Source: Zygnema cylindricum
Taxonomy: Eukaryota; Streptophyta; Zygnematophyceae; Zygnematales; Zygnemataceae
Reading direction: 5' to 3'
Length of the DNA: 64,000 nucleotides
NCBI GenBank assembly: GCA_037447655.1
Contig: JBBHKE010000121.1
Location: forward strand, 181,664-245,663
This document shows positions 21,116-34,348 of the stretch, in pieces. Every line of letters begins with the position of its first letter. Within the stretch, counting starts at the first letter, position 1. The notes under the pieces are model-generated. The model searched no databases. It was not told the DNA's origin and worked only from the letters and a program-made list of their open reading frames with translations. The position numbers were made by a program, and so were the translations under genes.

Positions 21116-23759
21116 CTCTAGGGTGCCCACCTTCAATGGATTTGGGTTCATCTATTGGGAAGCCATGATGATGGGAGCTTTGTGTGAAAAACGATACTAG
21201 GGTATCGTTAGTGGACAAGTGGAACGTCCACCTTCAGGAACTCCACTAGGATTTGGAGGAGTAAGGTTTCCTGCAGCAACGGCTGCCTTAGCGGAGGAGG
21301 CAGATGATGGGGACAACAGTGTTTCCGAAAAAAGGAAAGGGAAGGAGACACCCCTCACTCCTATTGCCACAGTACCGCGAGCGGCGACCGTGAAGAACGC
21401 GGAGAACGATACTCAAATGTGGGAGGATGTACACATGGCTGCCAAGAACTTTATTCTCAGGCACCTCACTAAGGCTTTGGCCACTCCTCATCTTCACATT
21501 TACAAGGCAAAGGAGTTGTGGGTGAGTTTGTTGGAGATTTATAGAGCTGGAACTATTCAGGAGCTCTAGTTGGCTGAGCAAAAGCTAGTGAGTTACACTT
21601 ACAAAGGGGGAAAGATGTTAGAATACTGTAATGATCTTTCCTGTTTGTATATGGAGATGGAAAGTGCGGGGTAGACAAGTACAATGAAAATGAAAGTTAA
21701 CACTCTTATCATGAAGTTACCAGATGAGTTCGATAACATAGTGTATCGAGTATAGGAAATGCCTGATAGTTCATGGAAATGGAACACAGTGGTTAGGATG
21801 ATACTTGTGCAGGAAAACACAATGGAGATTAGGAAAGGAGGTAAGAGCATTCAAGCTCTAACAGCAGGAGGGGACCGATGGGGGAAGGACCCGAAGAAAC
21901 CTTACAAAGGGGAAAGGGATCATTCTGGGGGACTGAGGCCCCTAATGGGTCTTTGTCATTTTTGCAAAAAGCCAGGACACTTCATCGTAGATTGTGTCAA
22001 GCTGTCGGAGCTGAGGCTCTAAGAGAACCGTGGATGGGGTTCTTCCAGAGGGAAGAAATAGGCATTGTGGCTACAAAAGTGACAGGAGAAATAGAGGATG
22101 AGTCCTCTGAGGAGGATGGGGAGCTTCTTCTTGACGAGAGCCTGGAGGAGAAGGAGATCCCTCGGAAACAGAAGTGTGCCCTTGGAACGATTCGGGAAGC
22201 TACACAAGAAAAATGGATTATCGACTTAGGTGCATCCATGCATATGTGTCGTGATAAAGAACTTTTCACTAAGCTAAGAAAGATCCCTACTGTAGAAATA
22301 GAGTATGGGGAAGGGAGAGTGGTTATTAGAGATCTAGTGGGATCAGTAGATCTGAAAGTCTTAGTGGAGGGTAAGACTTCTATACTTACATTCTCAGATG
22401 TACTCTACATTCCTCAGTTGAGTAAAAATCTTGTCTCTACATCTGTGCTAGATGACAAGGAGTTTGATACCTTCACTAGAAAAGGAGTCTTTACAGCTAA
22501 GTATGGGGATGAAGTATACTTCACGGCAAATAAAGGTAGCCAAGGAATGTTTAGGCTTAACATGAGTAATCAAAAGAAGAATGCTTATTATGTTGGTGTT
22601 TCTAAGTTGATGATTTGGCATAGGCGGTTGGGGCATGTCCATTTTGATAGGTTGAGGGAAATGAAAAAGCTTGGGGTAGTAGAAGGCATTCAGTTTGGTG
22701 ATATTGAAATGATTGATGATTGTAGTGGCTGTGCTCAAGGTAAGGCTCACAGACTTCCCTTTCCCAAAGCCGCCACATATAGAGGTGAGAAAGTGTTAGA
22801 TTTGGTCCACACAGATATTTGGGGACCAGCAAAAGTACCTTCGGTTGGAGGTAAGAGGTTTATGATGACAATAACCGATGACTGGTCTAGATACTCTAGA
22901 GTCTACTTCCTGAAAACAAAGTTTGAAGCATCAACTTACTTCAAAGAATATAAAGCTTGGAGTGAGAAGTTGCATTAAACCCCCATTAAGAGGATAATGA
23001 GTGATAATGGGGGGGAATATACCTCTAACGAGTTTGAGGAATATCTGAGAGATGAGGGAGTGCAGCACCAGAAAAATGAACCGTATAAACCATAACAAAA
23101 TGGGGTAGCTGAGAGGTTGAATCGAACACTAGGAGATAGTGCATGTAGTATGCAGGCTGACAAGAAAATAGGAAAGAGATTTTGGGCAGAAGTAATGAAC
23201 CATGCTAACTACATTAAGAATAGAGTCCTTACCTCAGCTGTAAAGGGAGTGACACCTTATGAGAGATGGGTTGGAAGGAAACCAGATATCTCACACCTTA
23301 AAGTATTGGGTAGCCAAGTTTACAGTTTTGACACGGATAGGAAAAACTAGAAACTAGATGCTAAGGGAAAACCTGGATACTTTGTGGGATATGATGAGGA
23401 TGTTAAGGGATATAGAGTGTTAGCAAAGAAAGATATCATTCTGGTCAAACACTTAGTTGTAATGGATGAAGGGAAGTCATTTGACCCCTTCAAATATACA
23501 AAGAGATAAGAATCAGATTTGAGTCCGAAAGTGAGGAGAACTCGGTCGTTCTCGAAAGGGACATGAGTGAAACCGTGATTACAGATTCAGGGGAGATCCA
23601 AGATACAAGAGATTCAATGAAAATCTCACATACTCCTATGGACTTTGAGGAGAAAGAAGAAGCGGGACAAAAACCTGCATCCATGGACAGGGGAGCCGAC
23701 GAGACAGTGAGAAGAAATCTAAGACTTCGATCCATTCCAGCTTCGGAGTTTGAGAGAGG
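21105..23759 (+). pseudogene. Element B1: copia (family 1) gag-pol, broken and cut off by B2
   Basis: Gag starts MGPPSRVP in the primer binding site. A CCHC zinc knuckle (CHFCKKPGHFIVDC) lies at 21954-21995. After a frameshift near 22020 the protease follows with DLGAS in place of the usual D-S/T-G-A, then integrase (zinc-binding WHRRLGH...CSGC, catalytic HTDIWGP and SDNGGEYTS) and the linker towards reverse transcriptase. Stops occur at 21198-21200, near 21567, 21672, 21753 and 22976, with more later. The frame ends at 23759, where the LTR of B2 begins, so reverse transcriptase and RNase H are missing. It is closely related to element A. Confidence 0.92.
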
Positions 23760-23804
23760 TGTTGTTTTTGGAAAGCTTTCAGTCTCAACAGACATGGCAA
23801 CGTA

Positions 23805-23970
23805 ACAGCACAGCAGCGCAGCAGCAGAGCATATGCTATGCATACAGAGCAGCGCAGCAACGCAGCAGCAGAGTAGCGCAGCAGCAGAGCAACGCAGCAG
23901 CAGAGCAGCTGCTATGCAGACAGAGCAGTGCAGCAGCTAAGTTGCGACACATACAAGACAACGCAGCTGC
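23805..23970 (+). repeat. GCA/GCAGCA-rich low-complexity tract in the B2 LTR
   Basis: Degenerate repeats of agcagcgcagcagcagag with atgctatgca interruptions. The inverted LTR of element C carries a related GCAGCTGC array, so simple-repeat expansion is a trait of this LTR family. Confidence 0.85.
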
Positions 23971-24048
23971 GGTAACTTTGGATATGATTCGGTACGGACA
24001 ATGCAGCTGCGATTGATACAAATCAAGTCAACAGACCTCAACTTAGTG

Positions 24049-24125
24049 GGTAGCTCAGTGGTAGCTCAATGGTAGCCTAGTGGTAGCTCAGTGGTAACTC
24101 ACTGGTAGCTCAGTGGTAGCTTAGT
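24049..24125 (+). repeat. Seven tandem copies of GGTAGCTCAGT
   Basis: Seven 11-bp units starting at 24049, 24060, 24071, 24082, 24093, 24104 and 24115. Read across the unit boundary, each gives TAGCTCAGTGG or a near variant, which matches the tRNA A-box consensus (TRGCNNARYNGG). Confidence 0.85.
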
Positions 24126-24384
24126 ATTAGCTTGGCAGCTAAGACTTAGGACTCAGAACACATGATGTAAAAGTAGTAAAACTGCAGACAGTTTTTGGGA
24201 AACTTTTGAGTATTATATCTTGAGTGTTGCCGGGTCAATTGTACTGAAACTTTGGGAGTTGTCAGTGTTTATGCTGCTCTATACTTTAATAGAGCTTTGT
24301 GAAGTTTGGATGCGTGCATAAGATTTGGTGAGCACTTGTAAACAACTGTTTGGTTGGATTTTTGATAGCTTCTGAGAGTGTATC

Positions 24385-27300
24385 ATGTCTACTTCTACTA
24401 CTGCTGCTCCTCCACGTGCACCGGTAGTTGTAGAACAACAAGTTATAGGCCTGTCATCAAGAATTCCTATCTTTTCCGGGGAAAAGTATATTTACTGGGC
24501 GGATATGGTGGAGACACATTTTGAGAATGTCAATCTTTTGGATATATTGGATGGTTCGCTGGAAATCTAATCCGTCATGGTCTAAGAAAAATACGCAAGC
24601 TTGTTCTATTCTGAAATTTTGTATATCTGAGGACTTAGCTATGTCTTGGATAAAGATGAAAAAAGCAATTGATATCTGGAAATCTCTTAAAAGTGATTAT
24701 GAAAAGGCCAATGTCCAGGAAGAGCTTCTATTGGCTGGAAAAATTTGGGACTATAAGTACACTGGCGGTACAATGGCAGGATATTCTAACAAATTTCGTA
24801 TCCTTGTAGATGCACATGCTTGTGCAGGTGGGGTGTTTCCTCCGTTTCAACAGGCAGCTTTGCTCATGAGGGGTCTCCCTCGTAGTATGAAAGGAGCATC
24901 TGACATGCTCAAACAAAAAGATAAAGCTAACTGGACTTTACTGTTAGCAATCAATATTTTACTAGAGGAGGAAACCACATCTAATATTTTTAATGTTGAG
25001 CAGGTAGAGGCTTTTAATTCAGACATTGGGAGGAAAGGTCAGTTTAACCAGCAACGTAATCAGTTTAACCAGTTTAGACAATTTAATCAGGGTGGAAAAA
25101 GACAATCCACCAATACATGTTTTTATTGTAGTGAGAGATGTCATGGATACAAATTCTGTCCTAAACTTAAACAAGCTAACGATACAGGTTTATACAGGCT
25201 GGGATGGCAACAAAGTCAATTTTACAAAACCTTCACGGGGCCTACACCTCGTGGAAATGCACTCTTTTCAGCTTCTTCATCACTCTCGGACGAGACTCTG
25301 CCATTTTCTGAGGAGGACGACACGGATCTATTCGGTATGGCGGCAGCAATGGAGGGCGCGAAGGACCCTGGATAGATAATGGATACAGGAGCGTCAGCCC
25401 ACATGTGCTAGAACAAGGCCATCTTCAACAATCTGAAAGCAACGCCGGAGAAAAATATTTATTATGCTTGTGGAATGAGTGTCCAGACTCGTGCTGTGGA
25501 GGATGTGTCCTTACTAGTTGATGTAGAGGGAAAAGCAATTGAAAGGACTATTCACAATGTCTTATTTGTGTCTGACTTTAAGAAAAATCTGTTTTCTACG
25601 TCGTTGGTAGAGAGTAAAGGCTTTGAGGTTAATTTGAAAAATGGGCGGCAGGTTGTTAGCAAAATTGGCAAGGTTGCGGTTACAGGTACTAGAGATAGTA
25701 GCAAGATGTACCGTATGGATATGGCTAATTCCAAGGAGAATGATGTTTTGTACTCCGGTGTTTTGCACTCAAATAAGTTGTGGCATAAAAGATTAGGCCA
25801 TTTAAACAATGATAGTTTGAGAAAAATGGTCATTGCTGGCAAAATAGAGGGTGTATCAATCACGGATCAGCCGGTCAAAACATGTGATGGTTGCGCTTTA
25901 GGCAAAATCCACAGACTGCCATTTCCTAAAGAGTTTGAGCATCGGTCAACAAAACTTGTACAACAAATTCATTCGGATGTTTTTTGTCATGCGAAGGTTC
26001 CATTTGCCGGGGGGATGAAATATATGGTCACATTTACAAATGATTTCTCCAGGTTTACAAAAGTTTACTTCATGAAAGGAAAGAGCGAAGTGTTTGGTCA
26101 CTTCAAACACTATAAAGCATGGGTTGAAAAGCTTCATAATTAACCTATTTTGCAGCTCAGATCGGACAATGGTGGTGAATATACATCAAAGGAATTTGAA
26201 ACCTTTTTACTCGAGGAGGGAATAAGTCATCTACTGACTGTTCCATATTCACCGGAACAAAATGGGGTGTCAGAGAGATTAAATAGAACTCTCACGGAGA
26301 GCTCTAGGTCGATGCTTGCGGATAAAAATGTGGATCAGAAATTCTGGGTTGAGGCTCTCAATTGTGCAGTTTTTATTAAAAATAGGATAGGATCAAGAAC
26401 GGTAGAAACTACTCCTTACGAGATCTGGACAGGTAGCAAACCAGATGTTAGCCATTTCAAGGTCTTTGGTAGTCAATGCTTTATCTTGGATACGTCTACA
26501 GATAGATGGAAAATGGAACCAAAGGGATTACTGGGTATTCTGTTAGGATATGATGATCACTCAAAAGGTTAAAAAGTTTTTGTGTTTGAGAGGCAGAAAA
26601 TAGTTGTAGCACGGAATATTATTGTAAAGGATAAGCTTGACTCCATAGATTTATTTCAAATGACAGAGCAACAAAAGCAGCAAAAAGTAAAGGAATATGT
26701 CATTTTAGATTGCATGCAAGAAATTGTCCCGCAGATGCAAAATTCTCCAGTAGTGACTTCGGAGTCCGCCTCTCTGCAAGTTCCTCAACAAGTTCAGTTC
26801 CAACCGGAACAACAGCGGTCAATACACACAGATCGCAACCAGAGCAATCAGCGCAATGCGCGGCATCCAACGATCTCAGCCTCAGAATTTCCGGGGGGAA
26901 GAAGATCCAGCAATCGCCTACAAGACCGCTCTCACTTTGCCTACTCGACAACTTCAAAGGAGCCCTTAACCATCCAAGAGGCCTTCTTATCACCGGAGCG
27001 AAATCACTGGATCGAGGTAGCAAACGACGAAATGAAGTCCATCATGGAGGCTCAAACATGGGAGCTTATGGACCTTCCTCCTAACCAAAAAGCGATCGGC
27101 AGCAAATGGGTATTCAAAGTGAAGTTAAATCCCAATGACACCATTGAACGCTATAAGGCCAGACTTGTGGCAAAGGGCTACAATCAAAAGGAAGCAATCT
27201 ATTTTTCAGAAACATTTTCTCCGGTTGTAATATTTCCGACAATTAGGATTTTGCTGTCCCTAGCTGCTATAGAAGATATGGAAGTACAACTAATGGATGT

Positions 27301-28529
27301 AAAGACGGCCTTTTTGCATGAAGAACTAGAAGAAACCATTTACATGCAGCAACCTGAAATGTATGCAGAACCAGGACAAAAACACTTAGTATGCAAATTG
27401 TTAAAATCTTTGTACGGCCTAAAACAGGACCCTAGGCAATGGAATCTGAAGCTTGATGAATTCTTAACTAGTGTAGGATTTCAAAGGATAAGTTCTGATC
27501 ACTCTGTCTACGTTCTAAAGGGTGAAAATGGGATAGTGTATATAGCGGTGTATGTAGATGATTTACTATTAATTAGCAAATCAATGGTTGAAATTAACAA
27601 TATCAAAACTGCTCTAAACTCACGGTTCGAGATGAAAGACCTCGGTAAGGCAAAGTATATTTGGGTATCTTAGTAGAGAGGGACAAAAATAAGAAAGTAA
27701 TAAAATTGACTCATAAGGGGGCTATTGGAAACATGTTAGATGAGTACGAAATGCGGGGGGCAAAAGGATCTCTAACTCCAATGAAGTTTGGGCAAAAGTT
27801 AGAGGGAGAAGAGACAGAACCAGGTGTCATTGTTAGCGAGTATTTAGAATCACGGAAGAATGATTCTATGACACCAAAACCTTACAGACAGATAGTGGGA
27901 AGCTTAATATATTTCATGAATTGTACCCGTCTTGACATTGCTACAACAGTCGGGGTACTGAGCAGGAGTCTAGAGAATCCGAGAAAATCTGACTTTGATG
28001 CAGCAAGGAGAGTCTTAAGATATTTGGCTGGAACCAAAGACCTCAAACTCACACTAGGCGAAGTAAAATTGCAATCGTGGAGTGATGCAAGCTATGGTGA
28101 CATGCCAAGCCGAAAGTCCACCACGGGATTTGTTCTACAAATTGGGAACGGACTTGCTGCTGGAGCAGCAAACTTCAAAAGGTTACAGCACAGTCGACAA
28201 TGGAGTCAGAATATATGGCAGCAAGCTCGGCCCTCAAAAACTCTTATGGGTAAAATCCATGTTACAAGAACTAGGATACATGCAGATTGGTCCACACGTG
28301 ATCATGGTGTGATAACCACGCTGCCATTTCCATTGCGTCTAACCCGAGTCATCACTTCAAAAGCAAGCACATGGATGTAACATTACACTTTGTAAGAGAA
28401 AAAGTGTTCTTTAGAGTGATTAAATTATGTTATTTTCCAGATGGAAAAATGATTGCTGATATGCTCACTAAAGCTCTTCCTGCTCCTAAACTGAAGTATT
28501 GCAGAGACGCAGTGGGACTAAGGGAATAG
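24385..28529 (+). pseudogene. Element B2: copia (family 2) gag-pol
   Basis: Nearly full-length polyprotein with lesions. Gag begins MSTSTTAAPP and reaches a zinc knuckle (CFYCSERCHGYKFC; the usual Gly-His pair is altered). Then come protease (MDTGASAHMC), integrase (WHKRLGH...CDGCALGK, RSDNGGEYTS), reverse transcriptase (YVDD near 27550) and RNase H (WSDASYGDM), ending MIADMLTKALPAPKL and TAG at 28527-28529. Lesions: frameshift near 24560; stops near 25373, 25409, 26141 and 26570; frameshifts near 27665 and 28150. It sits inside B1. No complete 3' LTR follows; instead it meets element C head-on at about 28617. Confidence 0.92.
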
Positions 28530-28616
28530 TAGAGTTGCTATACTACTATGCTGCGATACTGCGCTATGTCCAACATTGAGATGTAGTGGGACTATGTGAC
28601 TTGCTAATGGTTTACA
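28530..28616 (+). other. Post-pol sequence of B2, truncated before its 3' LTR
   Basis: It aligns with the stretch between RNase H and the polypurine tract of element C up to about gatgtagtgggacta.gtgact, then is lost. No polypurine tract or LTR start in plus orientation is seen. Confidence 0.6.
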
Positions 28617-28895
28617 ACGGCAGGCGTTTGGATAGCGGCTGCTCTACTGTATAGCGGCTGTTTTGCTATATAGCAGCTGCTCTGCTGTATAGCAGCTGCT
28701 CTGCTGTATAGCAGCTGCTCTGCTGTATAGCAGCTGCTCTACTGTATAGCAGCTGCTCTGCTGTATAGCAGCTGCTCTGCTGTATAGCAGCTGCTCTGCT
28801 GTATAGCAGCTGCTCTGCTGTATAGCAGCTGCGCTGCTTTGTCTATAAAGCAGCTGCGCTGCTCTGAGACTGAAAGCTTTCCAAAAAAGACAACA
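28617..28895 (-). repeat. 3' LTR fragment of element C with GCAGCTGC array
   Basis: On the minus strand the LTR starts TGTTGTCTTTTTTGG at 28895, after the polypurine tract AAAGCTTTAGGGGAG (28896-28910). It runs into an array of 19-bp units (GCAGCTGCTATACAGCAGA, about ten copies, roughly 28630-28830) and then stops at the B2 remnant. The rest of the LTR is absent. Confidence 0.75.
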
Positions 28896-28910
28896 CTCCC
28901 CTAAAGCTTT
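28896..28910 (-). promoter_or_regulatory. Polypurine tract of element C
   Basis: AAAGCTTTAGGGGAG on the minus strand lies immediately before the LTR start TGTTG. The GGGGAG|TGTT arrangement is shared with J (53953/53954) and H (46685/46686). It primes plus-strand DNA synthesis in LTR retrotransposons. Confidence 0.7.
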
Positions 28911-29047
28911 AGACTCAGTATCGCCGCGCAGCTGCGGTGATAAACTAGCGCAGCATAGCAATATAGCAATTAGACAGTCACCTAGTCCCACTACATCACA
29001 ATGGTGGATTTATCGCAGAGTGGCAGTATAGCAGTGCAGCAATTCAG

Positions 29048-32000
29048 CTATTCACTTAATCCCACTGCGTCCCTACAATACTTCAGCTTAGGAGCAGGAA
29101 GGGCTTTAGTGAGCATATCAGCAATCATTTTTGCATCTAGAAATAACATAATTGAAGCACTCTAGAGAACACTTTTTATCTTACAAAGTGTAATCGTACA
29201 TCCATTTGCTTGCTTTTGAAGTGATTACTTGGATTAGAAGCAATGGCAATGGCAGCCTGGTTATCACACCAGATCACCTGTGGACTAACTTGCATGTATC
29301 CTAGTTCTTGTAACATGGATTTTACCCATAAGAGTTCTTTGAGGGCCGAGCTTGCTGCTATATATTCTGACTCCATTGTCGACTGTGTTGTAACCTTTTG
29401 AGGTTTGCTGCTCCAGTAGCAAGTTCTGTTCCCAATTTGTAGAACTAACCCCGTGGTGGATTTCCGGCTTGGCATGTCGCCATAGCTTGCATCACTCCAC
29501 ATTTGCAGTTTTACTTCTTCTCCGCCGAGTGTGAGCTTGAGTTCTTTGGTTCGTGTCAAATATCTTAAGACTCTCCTTGCTGCATCAAAATCAGATTTTC
29601 TCGGATTCTTTAGACTTCTACTTAGTACCCCATCTGCTGCAGCAATGTCAGGACGGGTACAATTCATGAAATATATTAAGCTTCCCACTATCTGTCTGTA
29701 AGGTATTAGTGTCATATGATCATTCTCCCCTGATTCTAAATACTCGCTAAGAATGACACCTGGTTCTGTCTCTTTTCCCTCTAACTTTTGCCCAAACTTC
29801 ATTGGAGTTAGAGATCCTTTTGCCCCCCGCATTCCGTACTCGTCTAACATGTTTTCAATTGCCCTTTTTTTATTCAATTTTATTACTTTCTTATTTCTGT
29901 CCCTCTCTACTTGGATAGGCAAAATATACTTTGCCTCACCGAGGTCTTTCATCTCGAACTGTGAGTTTAGAGCAGTTTTGATATTGTTAATTTCAGCCAT
30001 TGATTTGCTAATTAATAGTAAATCATCTACATACACCGCTATATACACTATCCGATCCTCACCATGTTGAACATAGACAGAGTGATCGGAACCTATCCTT
30101 TAAAATCCTAGGCTAGTTATTAATTCATCAAGCTTCATATTCCATTGCCTAGAGGCCTATTTTAGGCTGTACAAAGATTTTCGCAATTTGCATACTAAGT
30201 GCTATTTTCTTGGTTGTGCATACATTTTAGGCTGTTGTATGTAAATGGTTTCCTCTAGTTCTCCATTCAAAAATGATGTATTTACATCCATCAGATGTAC
30301 TTCCATATCTTTTATAGAGGCTAGGGACAGCAAAACCTTAACTGTCAAAAATCGTACAACCGAAGAAAATGTTTCTTCGAAATCAATTCCTTCCTTTTGA
30401 TTGTAGCCCTTTGCCACAAGTCTGGTCTTGTATCGTTCAATGGTGTTATCCGGATTTAACTTCACCTTGAATACCCATTTGCTGCCGATCGCTTTTTGGT
30501 CCGTAAGAAGGTCCACAAGCCTCATGTTTGAGCCTCCGTGATGGACTTCATTTCGTCGTTTGCTACCTCGATCCAGTGATTTCGCTTCGGTGATGAGAAG
30601 GCCTTTTGGATGGTCAGAGGCTCCCCTAAGAAAATCGAGTAGGCAAAGTGAGAGCTTGCTTGCAGGCGGTTGCTTGATCTTCTTCATCCCGGAAATTTTG
30701 AGGCTGAGATCGACGGATGCCGCGCATTGCGCTGATTGCAATCCGTGGGCATTGACAGCTGTTGGTGTGGGTGGAACTTAACTTGTTGAGGAACTCGGAG
30801 AATTTCAGACTCTGGAGCCATCATCGGAGAATTTGATATCCGCGGGACAATTTCTTGCATGCAATCGAAAATGACACCCTTGTATTTTTTGTTGTTTTTC
30901 CTGTCCTGTCATTTGAAATAAATCTATCGAGTCCACTTCATCTTTGACAATGATGTTTCTTGCTACAACTATTTTCTGCTTCTCAAACACAAAGACCCTA
31001 TAATATTTTGAGTGATCATCATATCCTAACATAATACTAGGTAACCCCTTCGGTTCCATTTTCCATCTAGTATTAGACGTATCCATGATAAAACATTGAC
31101 TACCAAAGACTTTGAAATAGCTAACATCTGGTTTACTACCTATCCAGATCTCGTAAAGAGTAGTCTCTACCGATTTTGATCCTATCCTATTCTTAATATT
31201 ACTGCACAATTTAGAGCCTTAGCCCATAATTTCGGATCCACATTTTTATCCGCGAGCATCGACCTAGAGCTCTCCGTGAGAGTTCTATTTAACTTTCCGA
31301 CACCCCATTTTGTTCCGGTGAATATGGAACAGTCAACAGATGACTTATACCTTCCTCGAGTAAAAAGGTTTGAATTTCCTTCGATATATATTCACCAGCA
31401 TTGTCCGATCTGAGCTCCATAATAGGTTTTTTTTGAAGTTTTTCAACCCAAGCCTTATAGTGTTTAAAGTGACTAAACACTTCGCTCTTTTCCTTCATAA
31501 AGTACACTTTTGTAATACCTCGAGAAATCATCGGTGAAGGTGACCATATATTTCATCCCCCGGGCAGTTGGAACCTTTGCAAGTGCAAAAACATCTGAAT
31601 GGATATGTTGTAAGAGTTTTGTTGACCCATGCTCAGACTCTTTAGGAATGGAAGTCTGTGGATTTTGCCTAAAGCGCAACCGTCACATGTTTTGACCGGC
31701 TGATCTGTGAGGGATACACCCTCTATTTTTTGGGCAAGTACCATTTTTCTCAAACTATCATAGTTTACATGGCCTAATCGTTTATACCATAACTCATCTG
31801 AATGCAAAACACCAGAGTACAAAACATCATTCTCTTTGGTATTAGCCATATCCATGCGGTACATCTTGCTATTATCTCTAGTACCTGGAACCGCAACCTT
31901 TCCATTTTTGCTAACAACCTGCCTACCATTTTTCAAATTAACCTCAAACCCTTTACTCTCTACCAATGACGTTGAAAACAGATTTTTTTTAAAGTCAGGC

Positions 32001-33095
32001 ACAAATAAGACATTGTGAAGAGTCCTTTCAGTTGCCTTACCCTCTACATCAACTAGCAAAGACATTCACCCACAGCACGAGTTTGAACACTCATTCCACA
32101 AGCATAATAAATATTTTTCTCCGACGTTGTTTTCAAATTTTTGAAGATGGCTTTGTTCCAACACATATGGGCTGACGCTCCTATATCCATTATCCATCCA
32201 GGGTCCTTCGCGCCCTCCATCGTTGTTGCCATAGCGAATAGATATGTTTCATCCTCATCGGAAAATGTCAGAGTCTCGTCTTGGAGGGAAGAAGAAGACG
32301 AAAACATTTTATTTCCACGAGGTGTAGGCCCCGTTAAGTTTCTGTAAAACTGACTTTTTTGCCATCATGGCCTGTATTAACCTATATCGTTAGCTTTTTT
32401 AAGCTTAGGACAAAATTTGTATCCATGACCTTTCTCACAACAATAGAAACATGCATTGTTAGATTGTCTATTTCCACCATGATTAAACTGTCTGAACTAT
32501 TTAAACTGATTTCTTTGCCGATTAAACTATCCTTTTCTCTCAAAGTCTGAAATAAAAGCCTTTGCCTGCTCAACATTGAGAATATTAGATATAGCTTCCT
32601 CCTCTAGTATAATATTGATAGCCAACTGTAAAGTCCAACAATCTTTATCTTTTTGTTTAAGCATATCAGATGCCCCTTTCATAATACGAGGGAGACCCCT
32701 CATAAGCAATGATGCCTGTTGAAACTGAGGAAACACCCCATCTGCACAAGCATGTGCATCTACAAGGATGCAAAATTTGTTAGAATATGCAGCCATTGTA
32801 CCTCCTGTGTAATTATAGTCCCAAATATTTCCAGCCAATATAAGTTCCTCCTGGACATTAGCCTTTTCATAATAATTTTTAAGAGATTTCTAGATATCAA
32901 TTGTTTTTTTAATTTTTATCCGAGACATAGCTAACTCCTAAGATATACAAAATTTCAAAATAGAACGAGCCTGCGTATTTTTTTTAGACCATGACGGATC
33001 AGATTCATCTAGCGCACCATCCAAAACATCGAAAAGATTGACATTCTCAAAATGAGTCTCCACCATATCTGCCCAGTAAACATACTTGTCGTGCA
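29048..33095 (-). pseudogene. Element C: copia (family 2) gag-pol, 5' truncated
   Basis: Read on the minus strand from 33095, Gag is entered at YVYWADMVETHFENVN, so the first 30-40 residues and the 5' LTR are missing. Then follow a degenerate zinc-knuckle region, protease (MDIGASAHMC), integrase (CDGCALGK, RSDNAGEYIS), reverse transcriptase (YVDD near 30020) and RNase H (WSDASYGDMPSRK, CDNQAAIAIA), ending at TAG 29048-29050. The frame shifts many times (near 30060, 30760, 31210, 31500, 32060, 32350 and others). It is very similar to B2 and converges on it. At 33096 the sequence changes abruptly with no LTR. Confidence 0.92.
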
Positions 33096-34348
33096 TGCAT
33101 CAAATATAGTGAAGATGCATACAATATCATCACCTATGCTCCATTTAAACTCAAATGAGGAAAAGATTTTGTAAATGAAACAAGACATAAAAGTTAAAAT
33201 GAATAAATACAACAACAAGCAAGGTGGAAAAAAAAAGGTCAACGACTTAGTTAGTTAAAGTTAGGTCAATTTATTACCCACGAAGCCCCATGGTCTATTT
33301 ATATGCCTTGCAGAAGTTATCTTATCGAGGATAATCTGAATTTATACTTAAATAAAGTAAATCAAAACATAAACAACCGAGAAAGATAAATAAAAACTGA
33401 AAATGACAATATGCCTGACACTTATGAGGTTCGAGTAACCAAACTCAAAAGATGAGCAAAATCCAAATAGAAATAAATACACAATCACAAGAAATAAAAA
33501 ATACAACACGATAATCCCAACATGCAACTTCCACACTAATTAAAGTTCAGCCACAGCCGAGAAAAGAAGTTTGGGTCGTGAGATTGCGGTCGAAATCCAC
33601 TCAAAAGGACGAGAAAAGTGAAGGGAAACCGTGTAGGTCTTGGCCGAAGCCGTATAGATTAATATGTAAGGCTTTACAAGAGATTGATAATGTAACAGAA
33701 ACTAGACGCTTCACGCAAAAGCAAAAAATCGCCTCTAAGCTGTCCGGACAATTTTACAAATAAAGATGGCTGCGGAAAATCCTCAATACTGAAAATAAAT
33801 CAATAAATAATTCCTGCACTTGAAAGTTGTGACCAGGAAATAATCTAAAATGAACTAAGTGACAAAAACTACGCCTAGCAAAAACCAGCTAATAAGAGTA
33901 CAACGTGCTATGTAAGTATTTGCGTCCAGTTTCGATCCAGCCAATACGAGGCCAGAATCCTTATGCCCTACGTTACAGAATCTATAACCTACAGATTAAA
34001 ACCCTTCCTATCTACATGTGAACGCATGAACCTCTAAATGGTTCACGACTTTAAATGGTCCAATCACCTCGCTTTGTCAAAATTGACAGCCGATTTGTCT
34101 GTCACTTGCGTTGACGGTCCAGATGTGATGTTGCAAAAAATTGCATACTCTGCGTCGACGACCAAGATGCTACTCCACGCAAAATGATTAAATTTTGTTG
34201 TCGGCCAGAATTCACGGGAATGAAAGTTGGTACGGTATGATTATTTGTACGGGCGCAAATTCGAAAATGAGTCTTCGGCGGATATTTCGGGAAATGAGAG
34301 TAGGTACGGTAAGACTGTAGGTACGGTAAGACTGTAGGTACGGTCCAC
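33096..34348. other. Non-coding stretch between element C and lone LTR S4
   Basis: No gene recognised. 34215-34345 contains three spaced copies of a GTAGGTACGGTAAGACT-like unit. The rest is AT-rich with no clear repeat ends. Confidence 0.45.

Larger units (their letters stand above)
23760..24440 (+). repeat. 5' LTR of element B2 (family 2)
   Basis: It starts TGTTGTTTTTGGAAAGC inside the B1 pol and is inferred to end AGAACAACA at 24440, just before the degenerate primer site AGTTATAGGCCTG. It contains a GCAGCA-rich low-complexity tract (about 23805-23970) and an 11-bp tandem array (24049-24125). If the end is right, the Gag ATG at 24385 lies inside the LTR. Confidence 0.65.

Noticed and set aside
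23750-24016. 88-residue Gln/Ala/Ser-rich frame
   Set aside because: It translates the GCA-rich repeat in the B2 LTR and spans the B1/B2 junction.
28630-28830. Regular direct repeats that might suggest a CRISPR array
   Set aside because: The units are contiguous 19-mers without unique spacers, in a eukaryotic LTR.
28644-28991. 115-residue minus-strand frame with SSCYTAEQLL repeats
   Set aside because: It translates the 19-bp GCAGCTGC array in the C LTR; the repeats are DNA-level.
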